Shown: positions 14,424 through 21,912 of the stretch, piece after piece
Numbering within the stretch: position 1 is the first letter of the stretch
Layout: every line of letters begins with the position of its first letter
Assembly (NCBI GenBank): GCA_045632605.1
Contig: JAZQXA010000102.1
Location: 1 to 22,143, forward strand
Direction: 5' to 3'
Source: Flemingiibacterium sp045632605
Lineage (GTDB): Bacteria > Bacillota > Clostridia > Oscillospirales > CAG-272
Length of the DNA stretch: 22,143 nucleotides
Notes under the pieces: model-generated
The model's input: the letters and a program-made list of their open reading frames with translations, nothing else
The model's database searches: none
Told to the model about the DNA's origin: nothing
Program-made: the position numbers and the translations under genes

Positions 14424-14451
14424 TTGATAATGTGTACATACACTTAATCAT
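14424..14451 (+). promoter_or_regulatory. Probable promoter and overlapping 26-bp operator-like palindrome of the icd-rex operon
   Basis: TTGATA (14424-14429), a 16-base spacer and AATCAT (14446-14451) make a passable sigma-A promoter; other promoters in this window use TATCAT. An inverted repeat covers 14425-14450, with 10 of 13 positions complementary, inner arms GTGTA/TACAC and outer arms TGAT/ATCA. A repressor bound here would block RNA polymerase. It does not match the Rex consensus as I know it (TTGTGAA or TTGTTAA arms). Confidence 0.45.
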
Positions 14452-14480
14452 AAAAAATCTAAAAAAACGGAGATAGAAAA

Positions 14481-15653
14481 ATGAACAACTACGAAGCAAA
14501 CATCAAAGCTGCTCTCGAAAAATTTGAGGGTGTTCTTCGCTCACAGCTTGAGCGTGTCGAAAAGATTAATGCGGCGAAGGATTTTGTTGATTACGAAAAG
14601 CTTCCCGTGCTTACAATCGGTATCTGCGGCGGTGACGGCATTGGCCCGATCATCACAAAGGCAGCGCAGGACGTGCTTGAATTTCTCCTTGCTGACGAGG
14701 TTAAGGCAGGCAAGGTTGTATTCAAGGTTATCGACGGTCTGACTATTGAAAACCGTGCGGCTTGCAATAAGGCTATTCCCGACGACGTTATGGAAGAGCT
14801 TTACAAGTGTGACGTTATACTTAAAGGCCCGACAACCACTCCCCGTGCAGGTGACCCGTGGCCCAATATTGAGTCGGCGAATGTTGCTATGCGTAAGAAC
14901 CTCGACCTTTTCGCAAATGTACGTCCCGTTAAGGTTCCCGACAAGGGCATCGACTGGACATTCTTCCGTGAGAACACCGAGGGAAGCTATGCGGTTGGCT
15001 CGCAGGGCGTTAACGTAACCGACGACCTCGCAGTTGACTTTTGCGTTACCACTACCGAGGGAACAAACAGAATCGCTCGTCTTGCATATGAGTTTGCACG
15101 CAAGAACAAGAAAGACCGTGTTTCTGTTGTAACAAAGGCTAACATTATCAAAACCACAGACGGTAAGTTCCTCCGTATTTGCGAGGAGATTGGAAAGGAA
15201 TATCCCGAAATTCAGTCTGACGAATGGTTTGTTGATATTATGACAGCGAAGCTCGTTGACGAAAAGCGCCGCACTGACTTTAAGGTATTCATTCTCCCGA
15301 ACCTTTACGGCGATATCATCACCGACGAGGCGGCAGAATTCCAGGGCGGTGTCGGTACAGCAGGCTCGGCGAATATCGGTAAGAAGTATGCGATGTTCGA
15401 GGCGATTCACGGATCTGCTCCCCGTATGATCAAAGAGGGACGCGGAAAGTATGCAGACCCCTGCTCGATGCTCCGTGCGACTGTTCTTCTTCTCTCCCAT
15501 ATCGGCAGACAGGATGAGGCAGACAAGCTCGAGCGTGCACTTGACTACTGTATGTTCGAGGATAAGAAGTATGTCATTACCGGACGCGACACCGGCGCAA
15601 CCTGCGACGAGTTTGCGGCTTATGTAATGGAAACCGTTAAGAACCTTAAATAA
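14481..15653 (+). CDS. icd: Isocitrate/isopropylmalate-type dehydrogenase, most likely isocitrate dehydrogenase
   Basis: A 390-residue beta-decarboxylating dehydrogenase. The family core starts near residue 44 (LTIGICGGDGIGP); the first 40 residues are a charged helical extension that most relatives lack. Substrate residues fit isocitrate: Ser132, Asn134, Arg138 and Arg148 in SANVAMRKNLDLFANVRP, and RENTEG at 163-168. The metal aspartates are in GDIITDE (Asp278, Asp282). The cofactor loop follows AIHGSAP (308-314) but reads RMIKEGRGKYADP, not the usual pattern, so NAD versus NADP cannot be told. It would make 2-oxoglutarate for glutamate synthesis. Aconitase and citrate synthase are not beside it, which is unusual. 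CGGAG (14468-14472) gives the start. It leads an operon with rex 46 bases downstream. Isopropylmalate or homoisocitrate dehydrogenase are less likely alternatives. Confidence 0.82.
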   Translation: MNNYEANIKAALEKFEGVLRSQLERVEKINAAKDFVDYEKLPVLTIGICGGDGIGPIITKAAQDVLEFLLADEVKAGKVVFKVIDGLTIENRAACNKAIPDDVMEELYKCDVILKGPTTTPRAGDPWPNIESANVAMRKNLDLFANVRPVKVPDKGIDWTFFRENTEGSYAVGSQGVNVTDDLAVDFCVTTTEGTNRIARLAYEFARKNKKDRVSVVTKANIIKTTDGKFLRICEEIGKEYPEIQSDEWFVDIMTAKLVDEKRRTDFKVFILPNLYGDIITDEAAEFQGGVGTAGSANIGKKYAMFEAIHGSAPRMIKEGRGKYADPCSMLRATVLLLSHIGRQDEADKLERALDYCMFEDKKYVITGRDTGATCDEFAAYVMETVKNLK

Positions 15654-15699
15654 GAAAGAAAAGAAGATTTGCAAAAATCACAGGAAAGGAGCTGATAAC

Positions 15700-16371
15700 A
15701 TGGCATCTTCTAAAAAAGACAGTTTCATTAACGAAGAGGATTCTTCGGCAAAAAGCCGTGTTTCACCTGCGGTAATCAAGCGTCTTCCGCGCTATTACCG
15801 ATATCTGCGCGAGCTTTTGCAAAACGATATACTCCGCATTTCATCGGGCGAGCTTTCGAAGATGATGCACGTTACCGCATCGCAGATCCGCCAGGATCTT
15901 AACTGCTTCGGCGGCTTCGGTCAGCAGGGGTATGGCTATAACGTAAAATATCTTTACGGCAAAATCGGTGAAATACTCGGTGTTACACAGCATTACAATG
16001 CAATTATAATCGGTGCAGGCAATCTCGGCAGTGCGCTTGCGGCAAGTCCCGTTTTCGAGCGCCGCGGAGTTAAGCTGACCGCACTTTTTGATAGCAGTCC
16101 CGCTGTTATCGGGCGTACTATTTCGGGTTACACCGTCCGCTCGATCGACGAGCTTGAAGCGTATGTACGCGATAACGAGGTTAATATAGCTGTGCTGACT
16201 CTTACAAAGGATGCAGTGTGCGATATGGCGGAGAAGCTCGCTTCGCTCGGCATAAAGGGGCTTTGGAACTTTGCGAGCACCGAGCTTAATCTCTCGAACA
16301 AGGATGTCGTCGTGCAGAATGTCCATATGGGCGACTCGCTGATGACTCTCTGCTACGAGCTTACAAAATAA
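15700..16371 (+). CDS. rex: Redox-sensing transcriptional repressor Rex
   Basis: A 223-residue homodimeric regulator that binds DNA when NADH is low and lets go as NADH rises, controlling fermentation and NADH-consuming genes in Gram-positive bacteria. A winged-helix domain (about 20-85) holds VIKRLPRYYRYL and the recognition part TASQIRQDLNCFGGFGQQGYGY. The Rossmann domain has GAGNLG (105-110) for NAD(H). The C-terminal swapped helix contains MGDSLMTLCYEL. The first 18 residues (Ser/Asp/Glu/Lys-rich) are a loose extension before the usual start. AAAGGAG (15684-15690) lies ahead of the ATG. It sits between icd, an NAD(P)H-making enzyme, and two replication genes. I saw no canonical Rex site in the intergenic regions, so autoregulation is not shown. 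Confidence 0.95.
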   Translation: MASSKKDSFINEEDSSAKSRVSPAVIKRLPRYYRYLRELLQNDILRISSGELSKMMHVTASQIRQDLNCFGGFGQQGYGYNVKYLYGKIGEILGVTQHYNAIIIGAGNLGSALAASPVFERRGVKLTALFDSSPAVIGRTISGYTVRSIDELEAYVRDNEVNIAVLTLTKDAVCDMAEKLASLGIKGLWNFASTELNLSNKDVVVQNVHMGDSLMTLCYELTK

Positions 16372-16393
16372 AATTTTACCGGGAGGTGAAAGC

Positions 16394-17374
16394 GTGAAAA
16401 AACTGAAAATCGAATACGGCGACAGTGTTTTTGCGCTTCCTCGCGGAATTTGCGGAAAAACTCTTTCGTCGGCGAACGAATTTAACTTAAAGGTGCTTTT
16501 ACTCGCGGCGGCGGATGACACACTTCGAGGCGATTACGATGCTGCTGTGGGGGAGCTTTGCAAGCAGCTCGACTGCACAAAATCGGCGCTGAACAAAGCG
16601 CTTGACTTTTGGCGTGAGTTGGGCGTTATCAGCATTGTTGATGCAAACGGTGAAGCTCCAGCGGACAATTCGAAGAAAAAACAGCTTCAGTCGGAATCGC
16701 TGCCGGATTACACCGAGAGCGAAGCGGCGGATATTATCGAAAAGAACGCTGAGCTTTCAGGTATTATTGATATGTGTCAGCAGATTGTTGAAAAGATGTT
16801 TACGCCGGCTGAAGCGCAGATCGTTGTTGGACTTTATGACCATCTCGGCTTTGACGGCGAATATATAGCGATGCTTTTTGCTTATTGCAAGGACAGCGGT
16901 AAACGCTCGCTCAGGTACATAGAAAAGACCGCACTCGGGCTTTTCGACGAGGGTATTGACACCGCGGCGGCACTTGCCGAGCACATTAAACGCCGCGATA
17001 TGCTGGATGATAATATTTCAAAAATCCGTACGCTCATCGGTGCCGGTGCAAGACAGCTTACGCCAAAGGAAAAGAAGGCGTTTGAAACGTGGCTCGGCGA
17101 ATGGAAGCTGGATATTGCCGTGATTACACGTGCATATGAAGTGACAGTTGACCGAATCGGCGAATACAAGCTCGCTTATATGAACCGTGTGCTCGAAAAC
17201 TGGCACAAAGAGGGGCTTACCACAATTGAAGCGATTGATGCTTCGTTTGAGGCATACAAAAAGGGTAAGGCGGAAGCGGAAAAGAACAAGTCCGGCTTCG
17301 AAACAGACGAATATTTTGAGGCGGCACTCGCAAGAAGTCAGCGCCGGCTCGAAAACAACAAATCGGAGAGTTAG
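16394..17374 (+). CDS. dnaD: DnaD-domain replication initiation protein
   Basis: A 326-residue protein. Its N-terminus (about 25-80, FNLKVLLLAAAD...SALNKALDFWRELGVI) looks like the winged-helix DnaD N-domain. Two C-terminal DnaD/DnaB2-type domains follow; the last has IGEYKLAYMNRVLENWHKEGLTT (about 255-277), the YxxxIL..W signature of the family. DnaD helps remodel origin DNA and recruit the helicase loader in Gram-positive bacteria. The start is a GTG at 16394 with a very strong GGGAGGTGA (16381-16389). It follows rex by 22 bases and precedes the helicase loader by 11. It may combine the roles of B. subtilis DnaD and DnaB, as in other Clostridia; which orthologue it is cannot be decided by eye. 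Confidence 0.82.
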   Translation: MKKLKIEYGDSVFALPRGICGKTLSSANEFNLKVLLLAAADDTLRGDYDAAVGELCKQLDCTKSALNKALDFWRELGVISIVDANGEAPADNSKKKQLQSESLPDYTESEAADIIEKNAELSGIIDMCQQIVEKMFTPAEAQIVVGLYDHLGFDGEYIAMLFAYCKDSGKRSLRYIEKTALGLFDEGIDTAAALAEHIKRRDMLDDNISKIRTLIGAGARQLTPKEKKAFETWLGEWKLDIAVITRAYEVTVDRIGEYKLAYMNRVLENWHKEGLTTIEAIDASFEAYKKGKAEAEKNKSGFETDEYFEAALARSQRRLENNKSES

Positions 17375-17385
17375 GGGGGACATCT

Positions 17386-18366
17386 GTGGCTTACAATAAA
17401 GAAAATTATGCAAAAATCCGTGAGGAATTTGCAAACAAGAACCGCCTCGCAAAGGAAGCTGCCGAACAGCGCGCGAGGGAGCTTCACAAGATGTATCCGG
17501 AGCTTGAAAAAATCGACCGTGTACTCTCTGAAACGGGCTTCAAAATTCTCGGCGAAGCCATGAAGGGCAGGGACGGACTCGACGAGCGTATTGCCGCACT
17601 CAAAGAGGAAAATCTCGAGCTGCAGGCTGTCCGTGCTTCCTATCTCGAATCAATCGGTTATCCGGCGGATTACACCGCGGTTAAATATGAGTGTCCGATC
17701 TGTTCCGACACCGGCTTTGTCGGAACGAAAATGTGCGACTGTTTAAGACGTGCGCTCGTTCTTGCCGGCTACGAAAGCTCGGGAATCGGCGGGCTTATCC
17801 GCACACAAAGCTTCGATTCATTCAGCCTTGATTACTATAAACGCTCTCCCGAGGAGCACAAAAATATGGAATTGATACTTTCTGCCTGCAAGAATTATGC
17901 CGCATCGTTCGATGGCAAAAACGGCGAAAATATCTTTTTCTGCGGTACTACGGGACTTGGAAAGACGCATCTTTCTACATCTGTTGCAAAGGCGGTCATT
18001 GACCGCGGATTTGATGTTGTTTACGATACGGCGCAGAATATTCTCTCGGATTTTGAATTTGAGCGTTTCGGACGTTCGTACAGCGATAATTCTGATTCAC
18101 GTACAGAAAAATATTTCGGCTGTGACCTTTTAATCATCGACGACCTCGGAACGGAAATGACCAATCAGTTCACCGTTGCCTGCCTTTACAACATAATCAA
18201 CACGAGAATAAATCATTCAAAGTCTACACTGATCAGTACCAATCTCACACAAAATGAGATTCGTGACCGATACAGTGACCGTATCACAAGCCGTCTTTTC
18301 GGTGATTTTACGGTTATGCGTTTTGTCGGAAAGGACATAAGACTGCAGAAGCTCGGCGAGAACTGA
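17386..18366 (+). CDS. dnaI: DnaI/DnaC-like replicative helicase loader (AAA+ ATPase)
   Basis: A 326-residue protein. The N-terminal 95 residues are a coiled-coil region. A zinc-finger-like CPICSDTGF...MCDC (Cys103, 106, 117, 119) follows, as in the helicase-binding part of DnaI. The AAA+ domain has Walker A GTTGLGKTH (187-195), Walker B LLIIDDLG (248-255), sensor STN (284-286) and an arginine-finger-like RITSRL (299-304). It is taken as the loader that places the DnaB/DnaC-type hexameric helicase on DNA. The start is GTG at 17386 after AGGGGGGA. The nearby dnaD and the DnaA-box cluster upstream of the operon argue for chromosomal replication over an IstB/phage role, which is the other possible reading. 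Confidence 0.87.
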   Translation: MAYNKENYAKIREEFANKNRLAKEAAEQRARELHKMYPELEKIDRVLSETGFKILGEAMKGRDGLDERIAALKEENLELQAVRASYLESIGYPADYTAVKYECPICSDTGFVGTKMCDCLRRALVLAGYESSGIGGLIRTQSFDSFSLDYYKRSPEEHKNMELILSACKNYAASFDGKNGENIFFCGTTGLGKTHLSTSVAKAVIDRGFDVVYDTAQNILSDFEFERFGRSYSDNSDSRTEKYFGCDLLIIDDLGTEMTNQFTVACLYNIINTRINHSKSTLISTNLTQNEIRDRYSDRITSRLFGDFTVMRFVGKDIRLQKLGEN

Positions 18367-18380
18367 TTCAAAATCTAAAC

Positions 18381-18427
18381 CGGGGAAAATTTCAGGGCGA
18401 ATTTTTTATTGACAAACCCCGTTTTTT
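18381..18427 (+). terminator. Possible terminator of the icd-rex-dnaD-dnaI operon, overlapping the uxuA promoter
   Basis: CGGGG (18381-18385) can pair with CCCCG (18417-18421) right before six T (18422-18427), with an inner AAAATT (18386-18391) / AATTTT (18400-18405) stem. The outer stem is short and has an unpaired stretch that contains the uxuA -35 box, so termination efficiency is doubtful. Confidence 0.3.
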
Positions 18428-18437
18428 CATGTATCAT
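18409..18437 (+). promoter_or_regulatory. Sigma-A-type promoter of uxuA
   Basis: A perfect TTGACA (18409-18414), a 17-base spacer and TATCAT (18432-18437), 33 bases before the ATG. No obvious operator is seen next to it. Confidence 0.75.
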
Positions 18438-18470
18438 TATATTAGAAATTTTATATAGGAGGAAACACCT

Positions 18471-19526
18471 ATGAAGGAAATGAAAATGACCTTCCGCCAT
18501 TACGGTGACGGCGATCCCGTTAGTCTTGAGTATATCTCACAGATTCCCGGTATGACCGGTATCGTTTCGGCGGTTTACGATGTTCCGCCCGGAAAAGAGT
18601 GGAGTCAAGAGAGTATTGCGAAGGTTAAGTCTTCCGCAAACGCTCACGGACTTGCTTTTGAGGTGGTTGAAAGTGTACCCGTACACGAGGACATCAAGCT
18701 TGGCAAGCCTTCCCGCGATGAGTATATTGAAGTATATCGCCGCAATATCAAGAAGCTCGCTGACGCAGGCGTAAAGGTTATCTGCTATAACTTTATGCCC
18801 GTATTTGACTGGTTGCGTTCCGACCTTTCGCACAAGAATGCGGATGGCTCAACCTGCCTTATCTACCGTGATGCAGAGGTTCTCGCAATGGATCCCAACA
18901 CCAAGAAGCTCTCGCTTCCCGGCTGGGATGAAAGCTATACTCAGGACGGTCTTCGTGCGCTCCTCGCAGAATACAAGTCTGTTGACGAGGAAAAGCTCTG
19001 GGAGAACATGAGCTACTTCTTACACGGAATTATTCCCGTTTGTGAGGAGAACGGCATCAAAATGGCGATCCATCCGGACGATCCGCCGTGGGGTATCTTT
19101 GGCCTTCCCCGTGTTATCACAAATGCGAAGAATCTTGAGCGCTTCTGCAAGCTCGTTGACAGCGAGTGCAACGGTTTAACGCTCTGCACCGGTTCGCTCG
19201 GCGTTGATCCTAACAACAATGTTGTTGACATGATCCGCCACTTCGGCGCAATGAAGCGTATCCACTTCCTGCACGCTCGCAATATCAAGATCACCGGTCC
19301 GCGTGACTTCAACGAAACCGGACACTTAAGCGAAAACGGTTCGCTTGATATGTACGATGTGCTTAAAGCGGCGTGGGATGTTGATTTCGACGGTTACATC
19401 CGTCCTGACCACGGACGTATGATCTGGGGCGAATCCGGCAGACCCGGTTACGGTCTTTACGACCGTGCGCTCGGCGCAGTTTACCTTAACGGTATTTGGG
19501 AAGCAATCAATAAGGAAAACAGATAA
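18471..19526 (+). CDS. uxuA: Mannonate dehydratase
   Basis: A 351-residue TIM-barrel metal enzyme that dehydrates D-mannonate to 2-keto-3-deoxygluconate in glucuronate breakdown. Conserved metal and catalytic segments are HPDDPPWGIFGLPR (from His201), LCTGSLG (Cys239), IHFLHARN (His268) and GYIRPDHGR (Asp313, His314), as expected for UxuA. AGGAGG (18457-18462) lies 8 bases upstream of the ATG. Mannonate oxidoreductase (uxuB), uronate isomerase and a GntR-type regulator, the usual partners, are absent around it. It is a single-gene unit with its own promoter, and converges on groEL. Confidence 0.94.
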   Translation: MKEMKMTFRHYGDGDPVSLEYISQIPGMTGIVSAVYDVPPGKEWSQESIAKVKSSANAHGLAFEVVESVPVHEDIKLGKPSRDEYIEVYRRNIKKLADAGVKVICYNFMPVFDWLRSDLSHKNADGSTCLIYRDAEVLAMDPNTKKLSLPGWDESYTQDGLRALLAEYKSVDEEKLWENMSYFLHGIIPVCEENGIKMAIHPDDPPWGIFGLPRVITNAKNLERFCKLVDSECNGLTLCTGSLGVDPNNNVVDMIRHFGAMKRIHFLHARNIKITGPRDFNETGHLSENGSLDMYDVLKAAWDVDFDGYIRPDHGRMIWGESGRPGYGLYDRALGAVYLNGIWEAINKENR

Positions 19527-19533
19527 AAATATG

Positions 19534-19562
19534 CACCGCACGGATAAAACCGTGCGGTGTTT
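19534..19562 (+). terminator. Terminator-like hairpin after uxuA
   Basis: A perfect 10-bp stem CACCGCACGG (19534-19543) / CCGTGCGGTG (19550-19559) with the loop ATAAAA. The T-tail is short (TTT then GCTTTG), so termination may be partial. Confidence 0.7.
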
Positions 19563-19628
19563 GCTTTGCAGCAAGAATGTCGGGATGGCACAATACCTTT
19601 CGGGTATCACTGCCGCCAAATTATTCGT

Positions 19629-19662
19629 AAAAAAACGCTCTCGGATAAAACCGAGAGCGTTT
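19629..19662 (-). terminator. Rho-independent terminator of groES-groEL (minus strand)
   Basis: A perfect 12-bp stem (19633-19644 with 19651-19662). Read on the minus strand it is followed by a T-run, seen as A at 19629-19635 on the plus strand, so it serves the minus-strand chaperonin operon. On the plus strand it has TTT only and could back up the uxuA terminator. Its loop, ATAAAA on the plus strand, is the same as in the hairpin at 19534. Confidence 0.85.
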
Positions 19663-19683
19663 GTGCTGTATTGGCTGTAATTA

Positions 19684-21309
19684 TTAATACATACCGCCCA
19701 TTCCGCCGCCTGCAGGCATCGGAGATTCGGGTTCCTTGATGTCGGAAACAACAGCCTCAGTGGTGAGGACAGTTGCGGCAACGCTTGCAGCGTTCTGGAG
19801 AGCGGAACGGGTAACCTTGGTCGGGTCAACAATTCCTGCTTCCATCATGTTAACATACTTTTCGTTGTAAGCGTCGAAGCCGTAGCCCTTCTTGCCGCTT
19901 GTAAGAATCTTGTCAACGATGATAGAGCCTTCGAATCCGGCATTTTCAGCAATCTGACGTACGGGAGCTTCAAGGGACTTGAGAACGATACGAACACCGG
20001 TCTTTTCGTCTCCGTCAACAGTGTCGAGAAGTGCTTTAACATCTTCGATTACGTTGAGATAAGCGGTACCGCCGCCTGCAACGATACCCTCTTCAACAGC
20101 CGCCTTTGTAGCGTTGAGAGCGTCCTCGATGCGGAGCTTCTTTTCTTTCATTTCGGTTTCGGTAGCCGCACCAACCTTGATAACAGCTACGCCGCCTGCG
20201 AGCTTTGCAAGTCTTTCAGTAAGCTTTTCGCGGTCGAAATCGGATGTGGTGGTTTCGATAGCGTTCTTGATCTGATTAACTCTTGCCTTAATATCCTCGC
20301 TGTTGCCTGCGCCGCCAACGATGATGGTGTTTTCCTTGTTAACTTTAATCTGTCTTGCGCGGCCGAGCTGGTGAATCTGGGTGTCCTTGAGTTCAAGACC
20401 GAGCTCATCGGAGATAACCTCACCGCCGGTAAGAGTTGCGATATCGCGGAGCATTTCCTTGCGTCTGTCGCCGAATCCGGGAGCCTTTACTGCGATGCAG
20501 ACGAAAGTGCCGCGGAGCTTGTTGAGCACGAGAGTTGTGAGAGCTTCACCCTCAACATCCTCTGCAATGATAAGGAGCTTCTTGCCCGACTGAACGATCT
20601 GCTCGAGAAGGGGAAGAATTTCCTGAATATTGGAAATTTTCTTTTCTGTGATAAGGATGAGAGCATCATCGATAACAGCTTCCATCTTGTCTGTATCAGT
20701 TGCCATGTAGGGCGAGAGATAACCGCGGTCAAACTGCATACCCTCAACAACTTCGCAGTAGGTTTCAGCGGACTTGGATTCCTCAACAGTGATAACACCG
20801 TCTGCAGTAACCTTTTCCATAGCGTCAGCAATGAGATTACCGATAACCTCGTCGCCGGACGAAACAGTACCAACACGAGCGATGTCTGCAGTACCCTTAA
20901 CCTTTTCGGAGTTAGCGATAAGACCTGCAACTGCCTTGTCAACAGCCTTCTGAATACCCTTGCGGATAACGATGGGGTTAGCGCCGGCAGCGACATTCTT
21001 CATGCCCTCATTAATGAACGCCTGAGCGAGAAGTGTAGCGGTGGTTGTACCGTCACCGGCTGCATCGTTGGTCTTGGTTGCAACTTCCTTCACGAGCTGT
21101 GCGCCCATATTTTCAGCCGCATCCTCAAGCTCAATTTCCTTTGCGATGGTAACACCGTCATTGGTGATGAGCGGAGCGCCGAACTTCTTGTCGAGAACTA
21201 CGTTTCTGCCCTTGGGGCCCATTGTGATTTTAACAGTATTAGCGAGCTTGTCAACGCCTGCGAGCAGAGCGTTTCTTGCTTCGATTCCGTAAATAATATT
21301 CTTTGCCAT
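19684..21309 (-). CDS. groEL: Chaperonin GroEL (60 kDa, Hsp60)
   Basis: A 541-residue protein that forms the double-ring ATP-driven folding chamber capped by GroES. Family landmarks are present: VKITMGPKGRNVVLDK (26-41), the ATP site DGTTT (86-90), APGFGDRRKEML and GVAVIKVGAATETEMKEKK. The C-terminal tail ends in a short glycine/methionine run (GGGMGGMY), as in most GroEL. The start follows a GAGGTAATT ribosome site on the minus strand. groES lies 22 bases upstream in the same operon. Codon use is biased towards C-ending codons, fitting high expression. The long open frame on the opposite strand is a side-effect of this bias. Confidence 0.98.
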   Translation of the reverse strand: MAKNIIYGIEARNALLAGVDKLANTVKITMGPKGRNVVLDKKFGAPLITNDGVTIAKEIELEDAAENMGAQLVKEVATKTNDAAGDGTTTATLLAQAFINEGMKNVAAGANPIVIRKGIQKAVDKAVAGLIANSEKVKGTADIARVGTVSSGDEVIGNLIADAMEKVTADGVITVEESKSAETYCEVVEGMQFDRGYLSPYMATDTDKMEAVIDDALILITEKKISNIQEILPLLEQIVQSGKKLLIIAEDVEGEALTTLVLNKLRGTFVCIAVKAPGFGDRRKEMLRDIATLTGGEVISDELGLELKDTQIHQLGRARQIKVNKENTIIVGGAGNSEDIKARVNQIKNAIETTTSDFDREKLTERLAKLAGGVAVIKVGAATETEMKEKKLRIEDALNATKAAVEEGIVAGGGTAYLNVIEDVKALLDTVDGDEKTGVRIVLKSLEAPVRQIAENAGFEGSIIVDKILTSGKKGYGFDAYNEKYVNMMEAGIVDPTKVTRSALQNAASVAATVLTTEAVVSDIKEPESPMPAGGGMGGMY

Positions 21310-21331
21310 TTTAAAATTACCTCCGAATTAA

Positions 21332-21616
21332 TTATTCAACCACAGCGAGGATATCGCTCTGACGGACGATGATGTATTCGTTTCCGTCGCACTTAACCTC
21401 TGTGCCTGCATACTTGCTGGTGATAACCTTTTCGCCGACCTTAACGGTCATAACAACTTCCTTGCCGTCAACAAGTCCGCCGGGGCCGACTGCAACGACT
21501 TCTGCAACCTGCGGCTTTTCCTTTGCCGCGCCTGCGAGAATGATGCCACTCTTTGTGGTTTCCTCTGCTTCTACCATTTTAACGACAACTCTGTCGCAAA
21601 GCGGTTTGATAGTCAT
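21332..21616 (-). CDS. groES: Co-chaperonin GroES (10 kDa)
   Basis: A 94-residue protein that forms the heptameric lid of GroEL. It begins MTIKPLCDRVVVK and contains the mobile loop EETTKSGIILAGAAKEKPQ, the roof segment and the ending YIIVRQSDILAVVE, all usual for GroES. An AGGAGG-like site (plus strand CCTCCT at 21625-21630) precedes the ATG. It is the first gene of the groES-groEL operon, with a sigma-A promoter and CIRCE operator upstream, so it is expected to be induced by heat through HrcA. Confidence 0.98.
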   Translation of the reverse strand: MTIKPLCDRVVVKMVEAEETTKSGIILAGAAKEKPQVAEVVAVGPGGLVDGKEVVMTVKVGEKVITSKYAGTEVKCDGNEYIIVRQSDILAVVE

Positions 21617-21671
21617 GATGTTTTCCTCCTAAATATTTGAGCCGTCTTATGACGAGCTTGTATTCATGTTT

Positions 21672-21698
21672 TTAGCACTCAAATGTGTCGAGTGCTAA
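21672..21698 (-). promoter_or_regulatory. CIRCE operator (HrcA binding site) of groES-groEL
   Basis: Perfect consensus arms TTAGCACTC (21672-21680) and GAGTGCTAA (21690-21698) are separated by exactly 9 bases. It lies just downstream of the groES -10 box, the standard arrangement for repression by HrcA. hrcA itself is not in the window. Confidence 0.97.
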
Positions 21699-21709
21699 CG
21701 TACGTTTAT

Positions 21710-21738
21710 ATTGTACACTCCTAAAACACAAAAATCAA
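21710..21738 (-). promoter_or_regulatory. Sigma-A-type promoter of groES-groEL
   Basis: On the minus strand: TTGATT (21738-21733), a 17-base spacer and TACAAT (21715-21710). Transcription would start near 21703, immediately before the CIRCE. Confidence 0.8.
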
Positions 21739-21822
21739 GGGTTTTTTCCATAGTTTACACTTTCGTTACAACTTATTTCCACAATATATAATTATGCCAA
21801 AATACCTCATTTTACGATAATT

Positions 21823-21849
21823 TTGTCACGCAGATGCACCGAGTGCTAA
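21823..21849. promoter_or_regulatory. Second, degenerate CIRCE-like element
   Basis: The right arm GAGTGCTAA (21841-21849) is a perfect CIRCE half. Exactly 9 bases to its left, TTGTCACGC (21823-21831) matches 6 of 9 positions of TTAGCACTC. It lies 125 bases upstream of the true CIRCE and 63 bases before the symporter ATG. It may be a decayed or weak HrcA site; chance is not excluded. Confidence 0.35.
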
Positions 21850-21912
21850 AAAACTCGTTCTTTTGGGGCTTGATATGGCATAGAATGTATAAAAACGAAA
21901 GTGGGCCGCATT

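Noticed and set aside
14541..15674. 377-codon minus-strand frame opposite the icd-like gene
   Set aside because: It shadows a clear conserved enzyme, is codon-aligned with it and shows no family features.
20371..21372. 333-codon plus-strand frame opposite groEL
   Set aside because: It is the reverse of groEL coding sequence with biased codons and has no independent signal.
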